Shown: piece after piece, positions 1 through 8,567 of the stretch
Position numbering within the stretch: the stretch's first letter is position 1
Layout: each line of letters starts with the position of its first letter
Assembly (NCBI GenBank): GCA_964459385.1
Contig: CAYWLG010000005.1
Location: 186,001-250,000 of the forward strand
Reading direction: 5' to 3'
Length of the DNA: 64,000 bases
From: UBA6107 sp964459385
Lineage (GTDB): Bacteria > Chloroflexota > Anaerolineae > Anaerolineales > Anaerolineaceae
Notes under the pieces: generated by a model
Told to the model about the DNA's origin: nothing
Seen by the model: only the letters and a program-made list of their open reading frames with translations
Databases searched by the model: none
Made by a program: the position numbers and the translations under genes

Positions 1-23
1 TTAGCCAGGGAATTTGAGAATTT

Positions 24-2258
24 TCAGCTTTTCTTGTTAAGTTCTTGCCATACTTTCTCAGGGGTAAGTGGCAAGTCATGGAAAACGACCCCGGTAGCTT
101 CAGAAACAGCCAGAGCGATGGCAGGTGCGATCGGAATGATGCCGCTCTCGCCGGTTCCTTTGGCGCCTCTTGGGCCGGAACCATCAGCGTGCTGGATGAG
201 CATGGAAACAAGCTCATCGGGGGTATCTTGCGTGGTCGGAATACGGTAATCAAGCGCACCCAGATTAAGCATCCGACCCTTGTCGTCCATAATCAAGTGC
301 TCCATCAGGGAATGACCCAGACCCTGGATCGCTCCACCCTCATCTTGCGACTCAACCAAAAGGGGATTGATGGCAGTGCCGATATCACCCACGGTCACCA
401 GTTTGAGCACATGCACAAAACCGGTTTCGCGATCCACTTCAACTTCGGCTGCGGCAAAGATTACCTCGTAATAGGATATGCCGCCACCCAGCGGGTGTTT
501 TTCGTTGCGGGCTTCTTTGTAGCTGCCCAGGCCAATGATCTCGCCAGAGACCAGGCCAAATTCGGTGCGCACCACATCGGCGTAACTCAGTGATTTGCCG
601 GGAATATGGACCATGCCCTCTGAGATCTTTACATCTTCTTGTCTGACGTCGTACCAATCCACCATGATCTCAGTCATTTTGTTCTTGATATCTTGACAGG
701 CGTTGACGACAGAATTGCCCATGAAAACGGTCGAACGACTGGAGGCGGTAACCGAGTCAAAGGGAACCAGGTCGGTATCGCCATTGATCACTTTGATGCG
801 ATCCATTGGCACTTGCAGTTCATCCGAAGCGATCTGAGCAAAGACCGTACGAGCGCCCTGGCCCATTTCAGTGGTGCCGATCATTACCGTCAGGCTGCCA
901 TCGTGGTGCAGGCGCACAATCGACTGTGAAACTGTTGCGGGTGCCGGTGACTTGATGCCGATGCCGAGCCCGCGGCCGTGATTTTTAGCCAGGGGTTTGC
1001 CCCAGTCAATGGCCCGGGCGGCTTTGGTCAGCCCTTCTGCCCACTCGCCATCCACGGGGAGTTCACCCGGGATCAGCGTTTGGCCCTTGGCAGGGATATT
1101 CATGGTGCGAATATCCAGGCGGTCAATGTTCAGTTTCTTGGCGGCCATATCCATGATGCTGTCGAGCGCCCACATGAACTGCGGTGCACCGAAGCCACGG
1201 AAAGCGGTGCCGGGAACGGTGTGCGAAAGAATGGCCCTGGCATTGATCAACGCATTGGGTGGGAAATAAGCCCCACAGCCCACCAGGGCGGCCTTGGCCA
1301 CCACACGCGGAGAGGCATTGGCATAAGCGCCGATCAGAAAATCGGCATAGACCTGCATAAAGGACAAACGACCGTTATTATGAAAGCCTGCTTTTACGCG
1401 AATGCTGCTGGAATTTCTTCGGCCCAGCAGAAAAGTTTCTTCAAGCGACATGCGCAAACGCACGGGACGGTTCAATTTCATGGCCAGGAAGGCCACCAGC
1501 GGTTCAAACTTGGGGTACCCTTTGCCGCCGAAGCCACCGCCCAACTCGGTCGCCACCACGCGCACTTTGGCCACTGGGATGTTCAAAGCGCGGCCCACCA
1601 CACGGCGCAGCAGGAAGGGGTGTTGAACAGTGCTCCAAATGCATACCCCTTCATGGTCAGGGGCGGCCACAAATACGTGCGGCTCAATGGCAAAATGGGT
1701 TGTCATTGGAAAGGTGAAAGTATCTTCAAGCACCAGATCGGCGCTTGCCTTTTCGGTATCTCCCCACTTGAAATTCCATTCATCCAAAATATTGGTGCTG
1801 GCAAAGGCCTGACCCGGGCGAATGGACGGGTCTTGCACCAAGGGTGCATCAGGTGCCAGAGCCTGTTCTACTGAGAACACACCCGGCAACTCTTCATAGT
1901 TCACTTTGACCAACAGGCTGGCTTTGGCAGCAATATCTTCCGTTTCGGCTACCACTGCCGCTACCGGATCGCCAAAGAACTTCACTTCATCGGTAGCGAT
2001 GATCGGCTGGTCATTCAAAAACGGGCCATATCGGGCAACCGGTTGAGGTAGATCTTTTTGGGTCAAAACGAAGCGTACACCTTCAAGGCGTTCAGCTTCG
2101 GATGTGTCAATGGAAAGAATGCGGGCATGCGCAACGTCTATACGAACAAGTTTGACATGCAATGCATTCGCGAACTTCATATCAGCGGCATATTTCAAAG
2201 TGCCGCAAATCCGTTCTTCTATACCTACGCGCTGTACTGAATCACCAATCTTTGTCAT
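24..2258 (-). CDS. Xanthine dehydrogenase-family molybdopterin-binding subunit
   Basis: Catalytic large subunit of a molybdenum hydroxylase, which adds water-derived oxygen to an aromatic or heterocyclic substrate or to an aldehyde. At 744 aa it matches stand-alone large subunits. Cofactor-binding motifs are visible: GGGFGGK (240-246), AFRGFGAPQ (352-360), EMGQGA, and GTGESG (701-706), whose Glu704 fits the catalytic base. It is the last gene of the minus-strand operon, 92 bases after the DRE-TIM gene. Its FAD and 2Fe-2S partners lie about 3 kb upstream with three unrelated genes between. The substrate cannot be read from sequence; 4-hydroxybenzoyl-CoA reductase, nicotinate or CO-dehydrogenase-like and purine enzymes are all possible. 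Confidence 0.9.
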   Translation of the reverse strand: MTKIGDSVQRVGIEERICGTLKYAADMKFANALHVKLVRIDVAHARILSIDTSEAERLEGVRFVLTQKDLPQPVARYGPFLNDQPIIATDEVKFFGDPVAAVVAETEDIAAKASLLVKVNYEELPGVFSVEQALAPDAPLVQDPSIRPGQAFASTNILDEWNFKWGDTEKASADLVLEDTFTFPMTTHFAIEPHVFVAAPDHEGVCIWSTVQHPFLLRRVVGRALNIPVAKVRVVATELGGGFGGKGYPKFEPLVAFLAMKLNRPVRLRMSLEETFLLGRRNSSSIRVKAGFHNNGRLSFMQVYADFLIGAYANASPRVVAKAALVGCGAYFPPNALINARAILSHTVPGTAFRGFGAPQFMWALDSIMDMAAKKLNIDRLDIRTMNIPAKGQTLIPGELPVDGEWAEGLTKAARAIDWGKPLAKNHGRGLGIGIKSPAPATVSQSIVRLHHDGSLTVMIGTTEMGQGARTVFAQIASDELQVPMDRIKVINGDTDLVPFDSVTASSRSTVFMGNSVVNACQDIKNKMTEIMVDWYDVRQEDVKISEGMVHIPGKSLSYADVVRTEFGLVSGEIIGLGSYKEARNEKHPLGGGISYYEVIFAAAEVEVDRETGFVHVLKLVTVGDIGTAINPLLVESQDEGGAIQGLGHSLMEHLIMDDKGRMLNLGALDYRIPTTQDTPDELVSMLIQHADGSGPRGAKGTGESGIIPIAPAIALAVSEATGVVFHDLPLTPEKVWQELNKKS

Positions 2259-2350
2259 CGAATCTACTTCTACCTCAAAGATATTTATTTTTTTCTCTGC
2301 AGCATCTCGCCAGCGGTTTGATGCTGCAGAGGGTTCATCGAGCGTGCTAT

Positions 2351-3565
2351 TTATTTACCGGTAACTTCTTTTACGATCTCAACAAATTCTTCGTCGTTCA
2401 CTAATGCTTTCTTGATCAAGCCTAATTCTTTGATCTTTTCCATTACCTGTAACTTTTGTTCTTTTTCCATGGCGGGCAGGCCGAGGTCTTCGAGTTTCAT
2501 TTCGACCGACATCACACCCGATTTTTTGCCGAGCACATATTTGGCCTTCTGACCCACCCAACTGGGGGTGATACCAAACATGGCCAGCGGCTGTTTCTTG
2601 ATCAGATCCACGCCCATACCGGATTCGCGCGTGAAGGCACGTTCGCCGATAACAGGTTTGGAAGGAGCGATCTGGAACTTGCTGATATCCAGCACCTGCT
2701 GGGAAATCTCATACAGTTTTTCGAACTTGATGTTGCTATCCAAACCGTACAAAGTCTTGGCAGACACGGCGGTTTCATCCAGTGGGGTATTGCCGGTGCG
2801 TTCACCCAGGCCAGCCACAGAGGCATGGATCACTTCAGCACCTGCGGTCACAGCAGCCAGAGAGGTGGCAACGCCCATACCGAAATCGGTGTGCGTGTGC
2901 ACTTCGATGCGTTTGTGGGTGAGCTCTTTCATCTGCTTTACCAGGTAAACAGCCGCCTGCGGGGTGAGTGAACCGGAGGTATCGACCACACTGACACCAT
3001 CCACCTCTGGTAAAGCGCCGACTTCCTGCAGCACACGGGTGAAGAATTCGGGGCGGGAGCGGGTGCAATCCATCGGGAAGAGAACGACTTCCAAGCCCTT
3101 GCTCTTGGCAAATTTAGCCCAGTGAGAGGCCTTTTGCACCACATCGTCTTCGCTCCACTCGCTGAACTGATATTTCAAGCGGGGGGTACCCACCGGGAGT
3201 TCCAGGATGATGCCATCCACGCCACAGTCGAGGGCATTCTGAACATCGCTCTCGATGCCACGGCAGAGAACGAATACCTGAGCCTTCGGGCGCATTTCCA
3301 CGATCATTTTGGTGGCGCGCTTGTCTTCTTCAGAGACGGCCGGCAAAGAGGCTTCAATACGGTCTACACCCAACTGATCGAGCAGTTTGGCAACATACAC
3401 TTTTTCGTCGGCGCGGAAAGCCACACCGGGGCTCTGCTCGCCATCGCGCAAGGTCACATCGTGAAATTTAAGTTTTTCGGGCAGCTTGTAGGCGGCACGA
3501 ACTTCGTCGAAATAGTTGTACGGACTGGTCCAGTAATTCTCGTTATGAAATAAAGTTTCTTCCAT
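2351..3565 (-). CDS. DRE-TIM metallolyase family protein (isopropylmalate/homocitrate synthase- or HMG-CoA lyase-like)
   Basis: TIM-barrel enzyme making or breaking C-C bonds next to a carboxylate or acyl-CoA. The signature DVTLRDGEQSPG (36-47) carries the catalytic Arg-Asp pair, and HTHTDFGMG (from 223) supplies metal-binding histidines. At 404 aa it lacks the long C-terminal LeuA regulatory domain, so it is closer to homocitrate-synthase/HMG-lyase-like members. I start at the ATG at 3565, behind GAGGTGAAAAGG; an in-frame GTG four codons upstream is the alternative. The start is 17 bases from the cyclase stop, so the two are probably co-translated. I infer cleavage or condensation of the ring-opened product of this pathway. 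Confidence 0.85.
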   Translation of the reverse strand: MEETLFHNENYWTSPYNYFDEVRAAYKLPEKLKFHDVTLRDGEQSPGVAFRADEKVYVAKLLDQLGVDRIEASLPAVSEEDKRATKMIVEMRPKAQVFVLCRGIESDVQNALDCGVDGIILELPVGTPRLKYQFSEWSEDDVVQKASHWAKFAKSKGLEVVLFPMDCTRSRPEFFTRVLQEVGALPEVDGVSVVDTSGSLTPQAAVYLVKQMKELTHKRIEVHTHTDFGMGVATSLAAVTAGAEVIHASVAGLGERTGNTPLDETAVSAKTLYGLDSNIKFEKLYEISQQVLDISKFQIAPSKPVIGERAFTRESGMGVDLIKKQPLAMFGITPSWVGQKAKYVLGKKSGVMSVEMKLEDLGLPAMEKEQKLQVMEKIKELGLIKKALVNDEEFVEIVKEVTGK

Positions 3566-3582
3566 GATCCTTTTCACCTCAA

Positions 3583-4344
3583 CTAATCTTCAATGATGGC
3601 AACTGCACGGGTCCAACCAGCCGAACCACGTTCGATCTTCACCGGGAAGCAGCAAACTTTGAAACCGGTCGGGCCGGGCAGCTCATCAAAATGACCCATC
3701 TTTTCGATTTGCAAATATTCGATGCGGCGGCCATAGAAGTGAGAAGGCCACAAATGTCGTTTATCGCCAGTAGCGTGATAGGCTTCGACCATCTTGGCAA
3801 CCGGGCGGTCGAGACCCCAACCATCAATGCCGATCACTTTTACACCCTGGTCAAGGATGAACTTCGTCGCTTCCATGCCCAACCCAGATTGAGCGGGCAG
3901 GTATTTGGTGGTACCCCAGAACTTATCGGCGCCGGTCTGAATCAAAACAATATCGCCAGCTTTGAGGGTGTGATTGATCTTGGCCAATGCCTGTTTCACA
4001 TCTTCATCGGTAATCTCGGAACCCTGGTCTAAATGGCGGAAATCCAATAAAACGCCATCGCCGTAGCACCATTCCAAAGGAACCTGATCAATGGTTTTGG
4101 AGGGTTTGCCATCCACTTCGGGGCCATAATGCCAGGGGGCATCTACATGGGTACCTGAGTGGGTGCTTGCATTCACCTGATCAGAAGCGAGAGCCATGCC
4201 GCCTTCAAAGTCGGTAGGATCGATCTTTGCCAGTGCCGCCAAACGACGTGCGCCTTCTTGATGCGTGGTATGGGTAATTGAAGGCGGATACGGTTCGCTG
4301 GCATAGTTCTCATGAGCCAAACTCAAATCAACAATACGTGTCAT
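3583..4344 (-). CDS. Cyclase family protein (metal-dependent hydrolase, kynurenine formamidase-like fold)
   Basis: This 253-aa protein has the cyclase/kynurenine-formamidase metal signature HSGTHVDAPWH (62-72), in which His62, His66 and Asp68 would bind metal. The family hydrolyses amides, lactones or cyclic diketones; members open formylkynurenine, isatin and dihydrophloroglucinol. Between a molybdenum hydroxylase and a DRE-TIM lyase, a ring-opening role is plausible but inferred. The ATG has AAGGAGA about 9 bases upstream. The stop lies just before the DRE-TIM start. Confidence 0.85.
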   Translation of the reverse strand: MTRIVDLSLAHENYASEPYPPSITHTTHQEGARRLAALAKIDPTDFEGGMALASDQVNASTHSGTHVDAPWHYGPEVDGKPSKTIDQVPLEWCYGDGVLLDFRHLDQGSEITDEDVKQALAKINHTLKAGDIVLIQTGADKFWGTTKYLPAQSGLGMEATKFILDQGVKVIGIDGWGLDRPVAKMVEAYHATGDKRHLWPSHFYGRRIEYLQIEKMGHFDELPGPTGFKVCCFPVKIERGSAGWTRAVAIIED

Positions 4345-4398
4345 AAATTCATTCTCCTTATAGTATTTGTAATAAATACTTCGCTGTTCGCTCGATTT

Positions 4399-5265
4399 TC
4401 AAACAGCAATTTGTGATTGAATAAGTGCGATCCGTTCAGTGGGATCCATATCGCCTGCACCCTGGCGTCGCACACCAAAAATCTTGATCTCTTCGAGCCC
4501 TTCCTGCTTGAGCAAGGCGCGCAGCTCGTCGATAAAAATGCCCGATTCTTTTTGCTCAGAAATATCGCGGCTGGTACCGAGCATGGTGCCCTTGCCTTTG
4601 GAGACTTCCACACCGCAAGAGGGGCTGGGGTTCATGCCCATCACACCCACCACTTCAAATCCCATGGCCAGATAATCTTTGATCTGCTTGACTACAATGG
4701 CGGCATATTTTCTGAAACCGGCACGCACTTCGTCTTTGATGATGATGCCGTAGTTGGCCTTTTCGAGGCCCAGCACCTCATACTCCGGGCAAGGCATCTG
4801 TACGATGCCCAGGCCGCTATCGAGCAAAGATTTGATGAGCGGCGAGTTGGCGCCTGCAAAAGCGGCCCCTTCAGGGAAACGGGTGTTGATGTTAAGCCAG
4901 CAGTGGCTGATAAAGATCACGCGGCGCTGGCGCTTGTCATGCATAAAGAGATAGCCCAACCGGTAGGCATCGGCAAAAGAGCCCTCGAATTGAATTTCAC
5001 CGGTTCCCCACAGAGCGATGAAAAATGGCATTTTGCCGCTGGCAACTTTATCAAGCACTTCACTGTTGCAGCGGAGCGTGAAATCAGAAGTTTCGGCGTC
5101 TGCCTCAACGAACTTTTCTCCGTCTGAAACCCAAAAGGTCTCTTCTCCATCTACGATCCAACACACCGTCTTCTTCCAATCTTTCAGACGGAGGGGTGTC
5201 AATTCGGCGGTGTTGACCCTTTCGAGCAGGGCGGCAATATTTTGATTCGTAGAAGAAGTTGTCAT
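4399..5265 (-). CDS. SCP2-like domain fused to TudS/DUF523-related (CD3072-type) Fe-S protein
   Basis: A 288-aa two-domain protein. Residues about 8-110 resemble an SCP2 lipid-binding domain (the IQFEGSFADAYRLG segment is typical). Residues about 115-285 resemble TudS/DUF523 desulfidases. Three isolated cysteines fit the family's [4Fe-4S] ligands: Cys122 (SHCWLN), Cys159 (MPCPE) and Cys217 (SPSCGVE). I chose the second of two close ATGs because GAAAGG abuts the first (5274) but sits 9 bases from 5265; longer readings run into the ferredoxin gene. Family relatives remove sulfur from thio-heterocycles; here the role is unknown. The fusion inside a molybdenum-hydroxylase operon is unusual. Confidence 0.75.
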   Translation of the reverse strand: MTTSSTNQNIAALLERVNTAELTPLRLKDWKKTVCWIVDGEETFWVSDGEKFVEADAETSDFTLRCNSEVLDKVASGKMPFFIALWGTGEIQFEGSFADAYRLGYLFMHDKRQRRVIFISHCWLNINTRFPEGAAFAGANSPLIKSLLDSGLGIVQMPCPEYEVLGLEKANYGIIIKDEVRAGFRKYAAIVVKQIKDYLAMGFEVVGVMGMNPSPSCGVEVSKGKGTMLGTSRDISEQKESGIFIDELRALLKQEGLEEIKIFGVRRQGAGDMDPTERIALIQSQIAV

Positions 5266-5282
5266 GATTGTCATCCTTTCAG

Positions 5283-5762
5283 CTATTGTGCGTTTGCCAC
5301 AGACAAAACGGCCTGGATGATGCGGGAATACCCGGTGCAGCGGCACAGGTTCCCGGCCAGGGCTACCCGGACATCGGCTTCAGTGGGATGCGGGTTGGTA
5401 TTCAACAAATACTGCGCAGCCATGATCATGCCAGGCGTGCAAAAACCACATTGCACGGCGCCGGCATCCAAAAAAGCCTGCTCCAAAGGATTCAAGCTCT
5501 CGGGGCCGCCCAGGCCTTCGATGGTGATGATCTCAGATTGATCGGCTTCAACAGCCAGCACCAAACAAGAGTTCACGGCTTTGCCATCCATCAGTACCGT
5601 GCAGGCGCCACATTCCCCTACGCCACAGCATTCTTTGGGGCCGGTAATGTCCAACTGGTCACGTAATACTTCAAGCAGCGTGCGATGCGGTTCGACTTCG
5701 ATCGCATAGGCTTTTTCGTTGATATGAAGGTTGATGCTATGAAGTTTGTTTTGATTCTCCAC
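5283..5762 (-). CDS. (2Fe-2S)-binding subunit of molybdenum hydroxylase
   Basis: Small electron-transfer subunit (159 aa, normal length) with two 2Fe-2S clusters. The plant-ferredoxin-type cluster uses Cys46, Cys51, Cys54 and Cys66 (GVGECGACTV context). The second, helical cluster uses Cys105, Cys108, Cys140 and Cys142 (CGFCTPG and CRCTGY). It passes electrons from the molybdenum centre to FAD. Translation appears to start at GTG 5762, behind AGGATGA; an overlapping ATG there is out of frame. It sits 14 bases after the FAD subunit. Confidence 0.93.
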   Translation of the reverse strand: MENQNKLHSINLHINEKAYAIEVEPHRTLLEVLRDQLDITGPKECCGVGECGACTVLMDGKAVNSCLVLAVEADQSEIITIEGLGGPESLNPLEQAFLDAGAVQCGFCTPGMIMAAQYLLNTNPHPTEADVRVALAGNLCRCTGYSRIIQAVLSVANAQ

Positions 5763-5776
5763 GATTCATCCTATCT

Positions 5777-6634
5777 TCAGTTATTTTCAAGTTGTTCGAT
5801 GGCAGCTTCAAGAGCGCGCTGTCCGAGCACGACCAGCATGGCCATGCGGTATTCTTTACTGGCACGAATATCCCCGATGGGCTTTGCCGGGGCCATGATC
5901 TGCTCGATCAAGGCTTTCTTTTCTTCGGCGCTGGCGTCTTTCGAGGCCAATTTTCCACTGGGGTCTTCCACGATGAAAGGAACCGGGCCGGCAGCGCCCA
6001 GTGCAAAACGGGTCAGTCCATTCGAGCGCACCTGGCAGCACAGATTGATGGTGGCCAGATCAACGCCCTTGCGGCGGGTGAGGCGCTTGAAAGCGGCACC
6101 CTGATCTTTGCCCGGCAGTGGCAGCAACACTTCCTTCACCAATTCATCGGGCTCAAGGGCCGTTTTGCCGGGGCCGAGAATGAATTCGGGCAGGGACAGA
6201 ATGCGCTCGCCGCGTGGGGAGATCAACTTAATTTGTGCACCGTAAATCAGAAGCGATGGGGCACTATCTGCGGCGGGAGAGGCGTTACAGAGATTGCCGG
6301 CAATAGAGGCGCGGTTGCGAATTTGTACAGAACCGATGTTGGAAACAGCTTCTACGATGGCGGGGAAGTTCTGAATGATGATCGAGTCATATTGAATCGT
6401 GGCCATTGTGGTGAGGGCTCCGACGCGCACGATCCCTTCTGATTTCTCGATATAGCTCTGCAATTCTGAAACACCTTTAACATCAATAACGGCGCGGGGA
6501 GTTGCTCGGCCGATCTTGATCCGAACCAACAGATCTGTGCCCCCTGCCAGAACCTTTGCGTCACGACCATATTCATTCAACAAGGCGAATGCCTGCTGGA
6601 TGGTTTTGGGGGAGTAGTAATTGAAGGAATTCAT
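5777..6634 (-). CDS. FAD-binding subunit of molybdenum hydroxylase
   Basis: Medium subunit (285 aa) of the CoxM/HcrB type. AGGTDLLVRIK near residue 30 and the GSVQIRNRASIAGN-like segment near residue 100 are the usual FAD pyrophosphate-binding elements. It completes a large/medium/small hydroxylase with the genes at 24 and 5283 and would deliver electrons to a soluble or quinone acceptor. It follows the GntR gene by 37 bases, so regulator and enzyme are probably co-transcribed. Its ribosome-binding site is weak. Confidence 0.92.
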   Translation of the reverse strand: MNSFNYYSPKTIQQAFALLNEYGRDAKVLAGGTDLLVRIKIGRATPRAVIDVKGVSELQSYIEKSEGIVRVGALTTMATIQYDSIIIQNFPAIVEAVSNIGSVQIRNRASIAGNLCNASPAADSAPSLLIYGAQIKLISPRGERILSLPEFILGPGKTALEPDELVKEVLLPLPGKDQGAAFKRLTRRKGVDLATINLCCQVRSNGLTRFALGAAGPVPFIVEDPSGKLASKDASAEEKKALIEQIMAPAKPIGDIRASKEYRMAMLVVLGQRALEAAIEQLENN

Positions 6635-6671
6635 CGATAAATGGATTCTTTTCTATAGTTTGGTATTAAGG

Positions 6672-7355
6672 CTAGGCGCCTTGTTTTTCGAGGGCTTCAA
6701 GTAACTTTACTTTTGAATAATTCTTATGGCGCTGCAAAACTGCGATCGCTTCTTCTGTTTTCTTCTGAGCGACCAGGTTCAATATTTCACGATGCTCCAC
6801 CTGCGAATGCTCCAACATGTTCGGCACCAGTGAAAAGACCGAACGGCAGCGATTCAACTCAGCCTTGTTCCAAAGATCACTGATCATGTCACAAAGCATG
6901 GGCATGGGGCTGTAAGAATACATCTGCATGTGGAACGCACGGTTCAGGATGCCAAATTGGTGGGTATCTTTTTGTCTGGCAATCTCATCCATCTTGTCGA
7001 GGATAGTACTGAGCTCTGCCAATTGCTCGGGGCCGATGCAGGGAATGGCCTCGCGCAAAGCCAGTTCTTCCATATGATAGCGAATGGTGAGCACTTCTTT
7101 GGTATCTTTGGAAGAAAATTCAACCACGTAAGGGGAATGATGGGGGTCCTGGCGAATCAGGCCTTCTGAGGTGAGGCGGCCAATCGCACTGTTGACAGGA
7201 ATGATGCTGACTCCCAGTGTTTTTGAAAGGTCAGTGAGACTAATTTTCTGATTGGGCAAAAGATCGCCATTGATGATGGCTTCTTTGATCGCTTCGTAAG
7301 CAAAATCTTCACGCGATAACGGAATATTTTTGGTAAGCGAAGGAATATTTGTCAT
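6672..7355 (-). CDS. GntR-family transcriptional regulator (FCD subfamily)
   Basis: A 227-aa protein with an N-terminal winged helix (AYEAIKEAIINGDL is the typical GntR opening; recognition helix about 45-70) and an all-helical C-terminal FCD-like ligand-binding domain. FCD regulators commonly respond to carboxylic acids. It is the first gene of the molybdenum-hydroxylase operon and lies directly downstream of a large AT-rich palindrome, so autoregulation through that site is likely. An AAAGAG ribosome-binding site precedes the ATG. Confidence 0.88.
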   Translation of the reverse strand: MTNIPSLTKNIPLSREDFAYEAIKEAIINGDLLPNQKISLTDLSKTLGVSIIPVNSAIGRLTSEGLIRQDPHHSPYVVEFSSKDTKEVLTIRYHMEELALREAIPCIGPEQLAELSTILDKMDEIARQKDTHQFGILNRAFHMQMYSYSPMPMLCDMISDLWNKAELNRCRSVFSLVPNMLEHSQVEHREILNLVAQKKTEEAIAVLQRHKNYSKVKLLEALEKQGA

Positions 7356-7374
7356 AGTCTCTTTCTAAGTTTTA

Positions 7375-7412
7375 TATTTTATAAAATATATTATATTCAT
7401 TATATTTTATAT
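7375..7412 (-). promoter_or_regulatory. AT-rich palindromic operator/promoter region upstream of the GntR gene
   Basis: Positions 7375-7390 form a perfect 16-base palindrome. In addition 7381-7391 and 7402-7412 are perfect 11-base inverted repeats separated by 10 bases. The block starts 20 bases upstream of the regulator start codon, where its promoter should be. Dyads here fit the binding sites of FCD-type GntR dimers. The low base complexity makes some self-complementarity expected, so the function is inferred. Confidence 0.5.
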
Positions 7413-7538
7413 TACAAGAGCAGCCCAACAAAAACGGGAAGATTTATGACATTCTTCTTAATTTTCTGCTTTACTAGTAACTGGAGGGGATTTTCACTGC
7501 GAATCAAACGTCTGCCCTACCAATAAAAAGCGCAACCA

Positions 7539-8567
7539 TTAAAATTCAGCCAATACTTTAATCTGTTCGTTTCCCGGCTGCATAAGCGAGTCAAATCCCT
7601 GCTGCAGATGGGTAAAAGGCAGACGACTGGTGATCAATTCACGCAAAGGAATCTTACCTTCCGAAACCAGTTGAATGGCCTCTTCAAAATCCCAGACGTA
7701 GCCCTGCGAACCGGAAAGTGAAATTTCACGTTGCACAAACAAATTGATGGGGATGACCGGCTGGGGATCTTCAAAGATGCCCAACAGGGTAGCCTTGCCA
7801 CCTTTTTTGAGCAAATTCAATGCCTGTGCCAAAGATTCTTGCCGACCAACGGCCTCAAAAGCATGGTCAACGCCCAACTGCTGCGTGCCGGTCAGAACCA
7901 CCTGGCCGATATCTTCGCCGCGGCGTGCAAAAACACCGCGTAAACCCAGATCAATTGCCCTTTGAACCCGGAAATCGTTGAAATCAGAGATAAATGGGCT
8001 GACACCCGTGGTTTGATGAAGCAGCAACGCTACCAACAAACCGATCGCCCCGGCACCGACCACAGCACTGCTTTGACCAATGCCCGCACGGCTGCGCTTT
8101 ACCGCGTGTAAAGCCACCGAAAGCGGCTCGATCAGGGCCCCCTCTTCCCAACTAAGGTTGTCAGCCAGTTTAAACGTGTGTTCTGCGGGCGAGTAAAAAT
8201 ACTCGGCAAACCCACCCTGCCCTTTGCGATACTGAAAGCTGACATTGGTGCACAAATGATAGGCACCACGCTGACAAAAGTAACAGGTACCACAGGCGAT
8301 CACCGGTTCAACGGTCACGCGATCTCCCTCATGGAAGTTCTTTACCCCGGTGCCAATTTTAACCACTTCACCCGAAAGCTCGTGGCCAACGGCAGCCGGC
8401 AACTCAGCAGAGGGGTGCTTGCCGCGAAACAGGTGCAGGTCACTGCCGCAGATGGCGGCCCGATGTACCTTGATCATCACTTCACCAGGGGCAACCTCCC
8501 GCAAGGGCATCTCACGAAATTCAATTTTGCCGGGGGCAGGAATAAACGCCATAGGATAGGTTGTCAT
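7539..8567 (-). CDS. Zinc-binding alcohol dehydrogenase (MDR family)
   Basis: A 342-aa medium-chain dehydrogenase/reductase. Catalytic-zinc residues are in CGSDLH and GHE; the structural zinc lobe is the C-x2-C-x2-C-x7-C cluster around CGTCYFCQRG. The nucleotide-binding motif is VVGAGAIGLL. It resembles sorbitol, threonine and L-galactonate-type dehydrogenases that oxidise secondary alcohols of sugars or sugar acids. Its ATG overlaps the stop of the FAH-family gene by one base (TGATG), so the two are translationally coupled. It is the last gene of the second catabolic operon. Confidence 0.9.
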   Translation of the reverse strand: MTTYPMAFIPAPGKIEFREMPLREVAPGEVMIKVHRAAICGSDLHLFRGKHPSAELPAAVGHELSGEVVKIGTGVKNFHEGDRVTVEPVIACGTCYFCQRGAYHLCTNVSFQYRKGQGGFAEYFYSPAEHTFKLADNLSWEEGALIEPLSVALHAVKRSRAGIGQSSAVVGAGAIGLLVALLLHQTTGVSPFISDFNDFRVQRAIDLGLRGVFARRGEDIGQVVLTGTQQLGVDHAFEAVGRQESLAQALNLLKKGGKATLLGIFEDPQPVIPINLFVQREISLSGSQGYVWDFEEAIQLVSEGKIPLRELITSRLPFTHLQQGFDSLMQPGNEQIKVLAEF

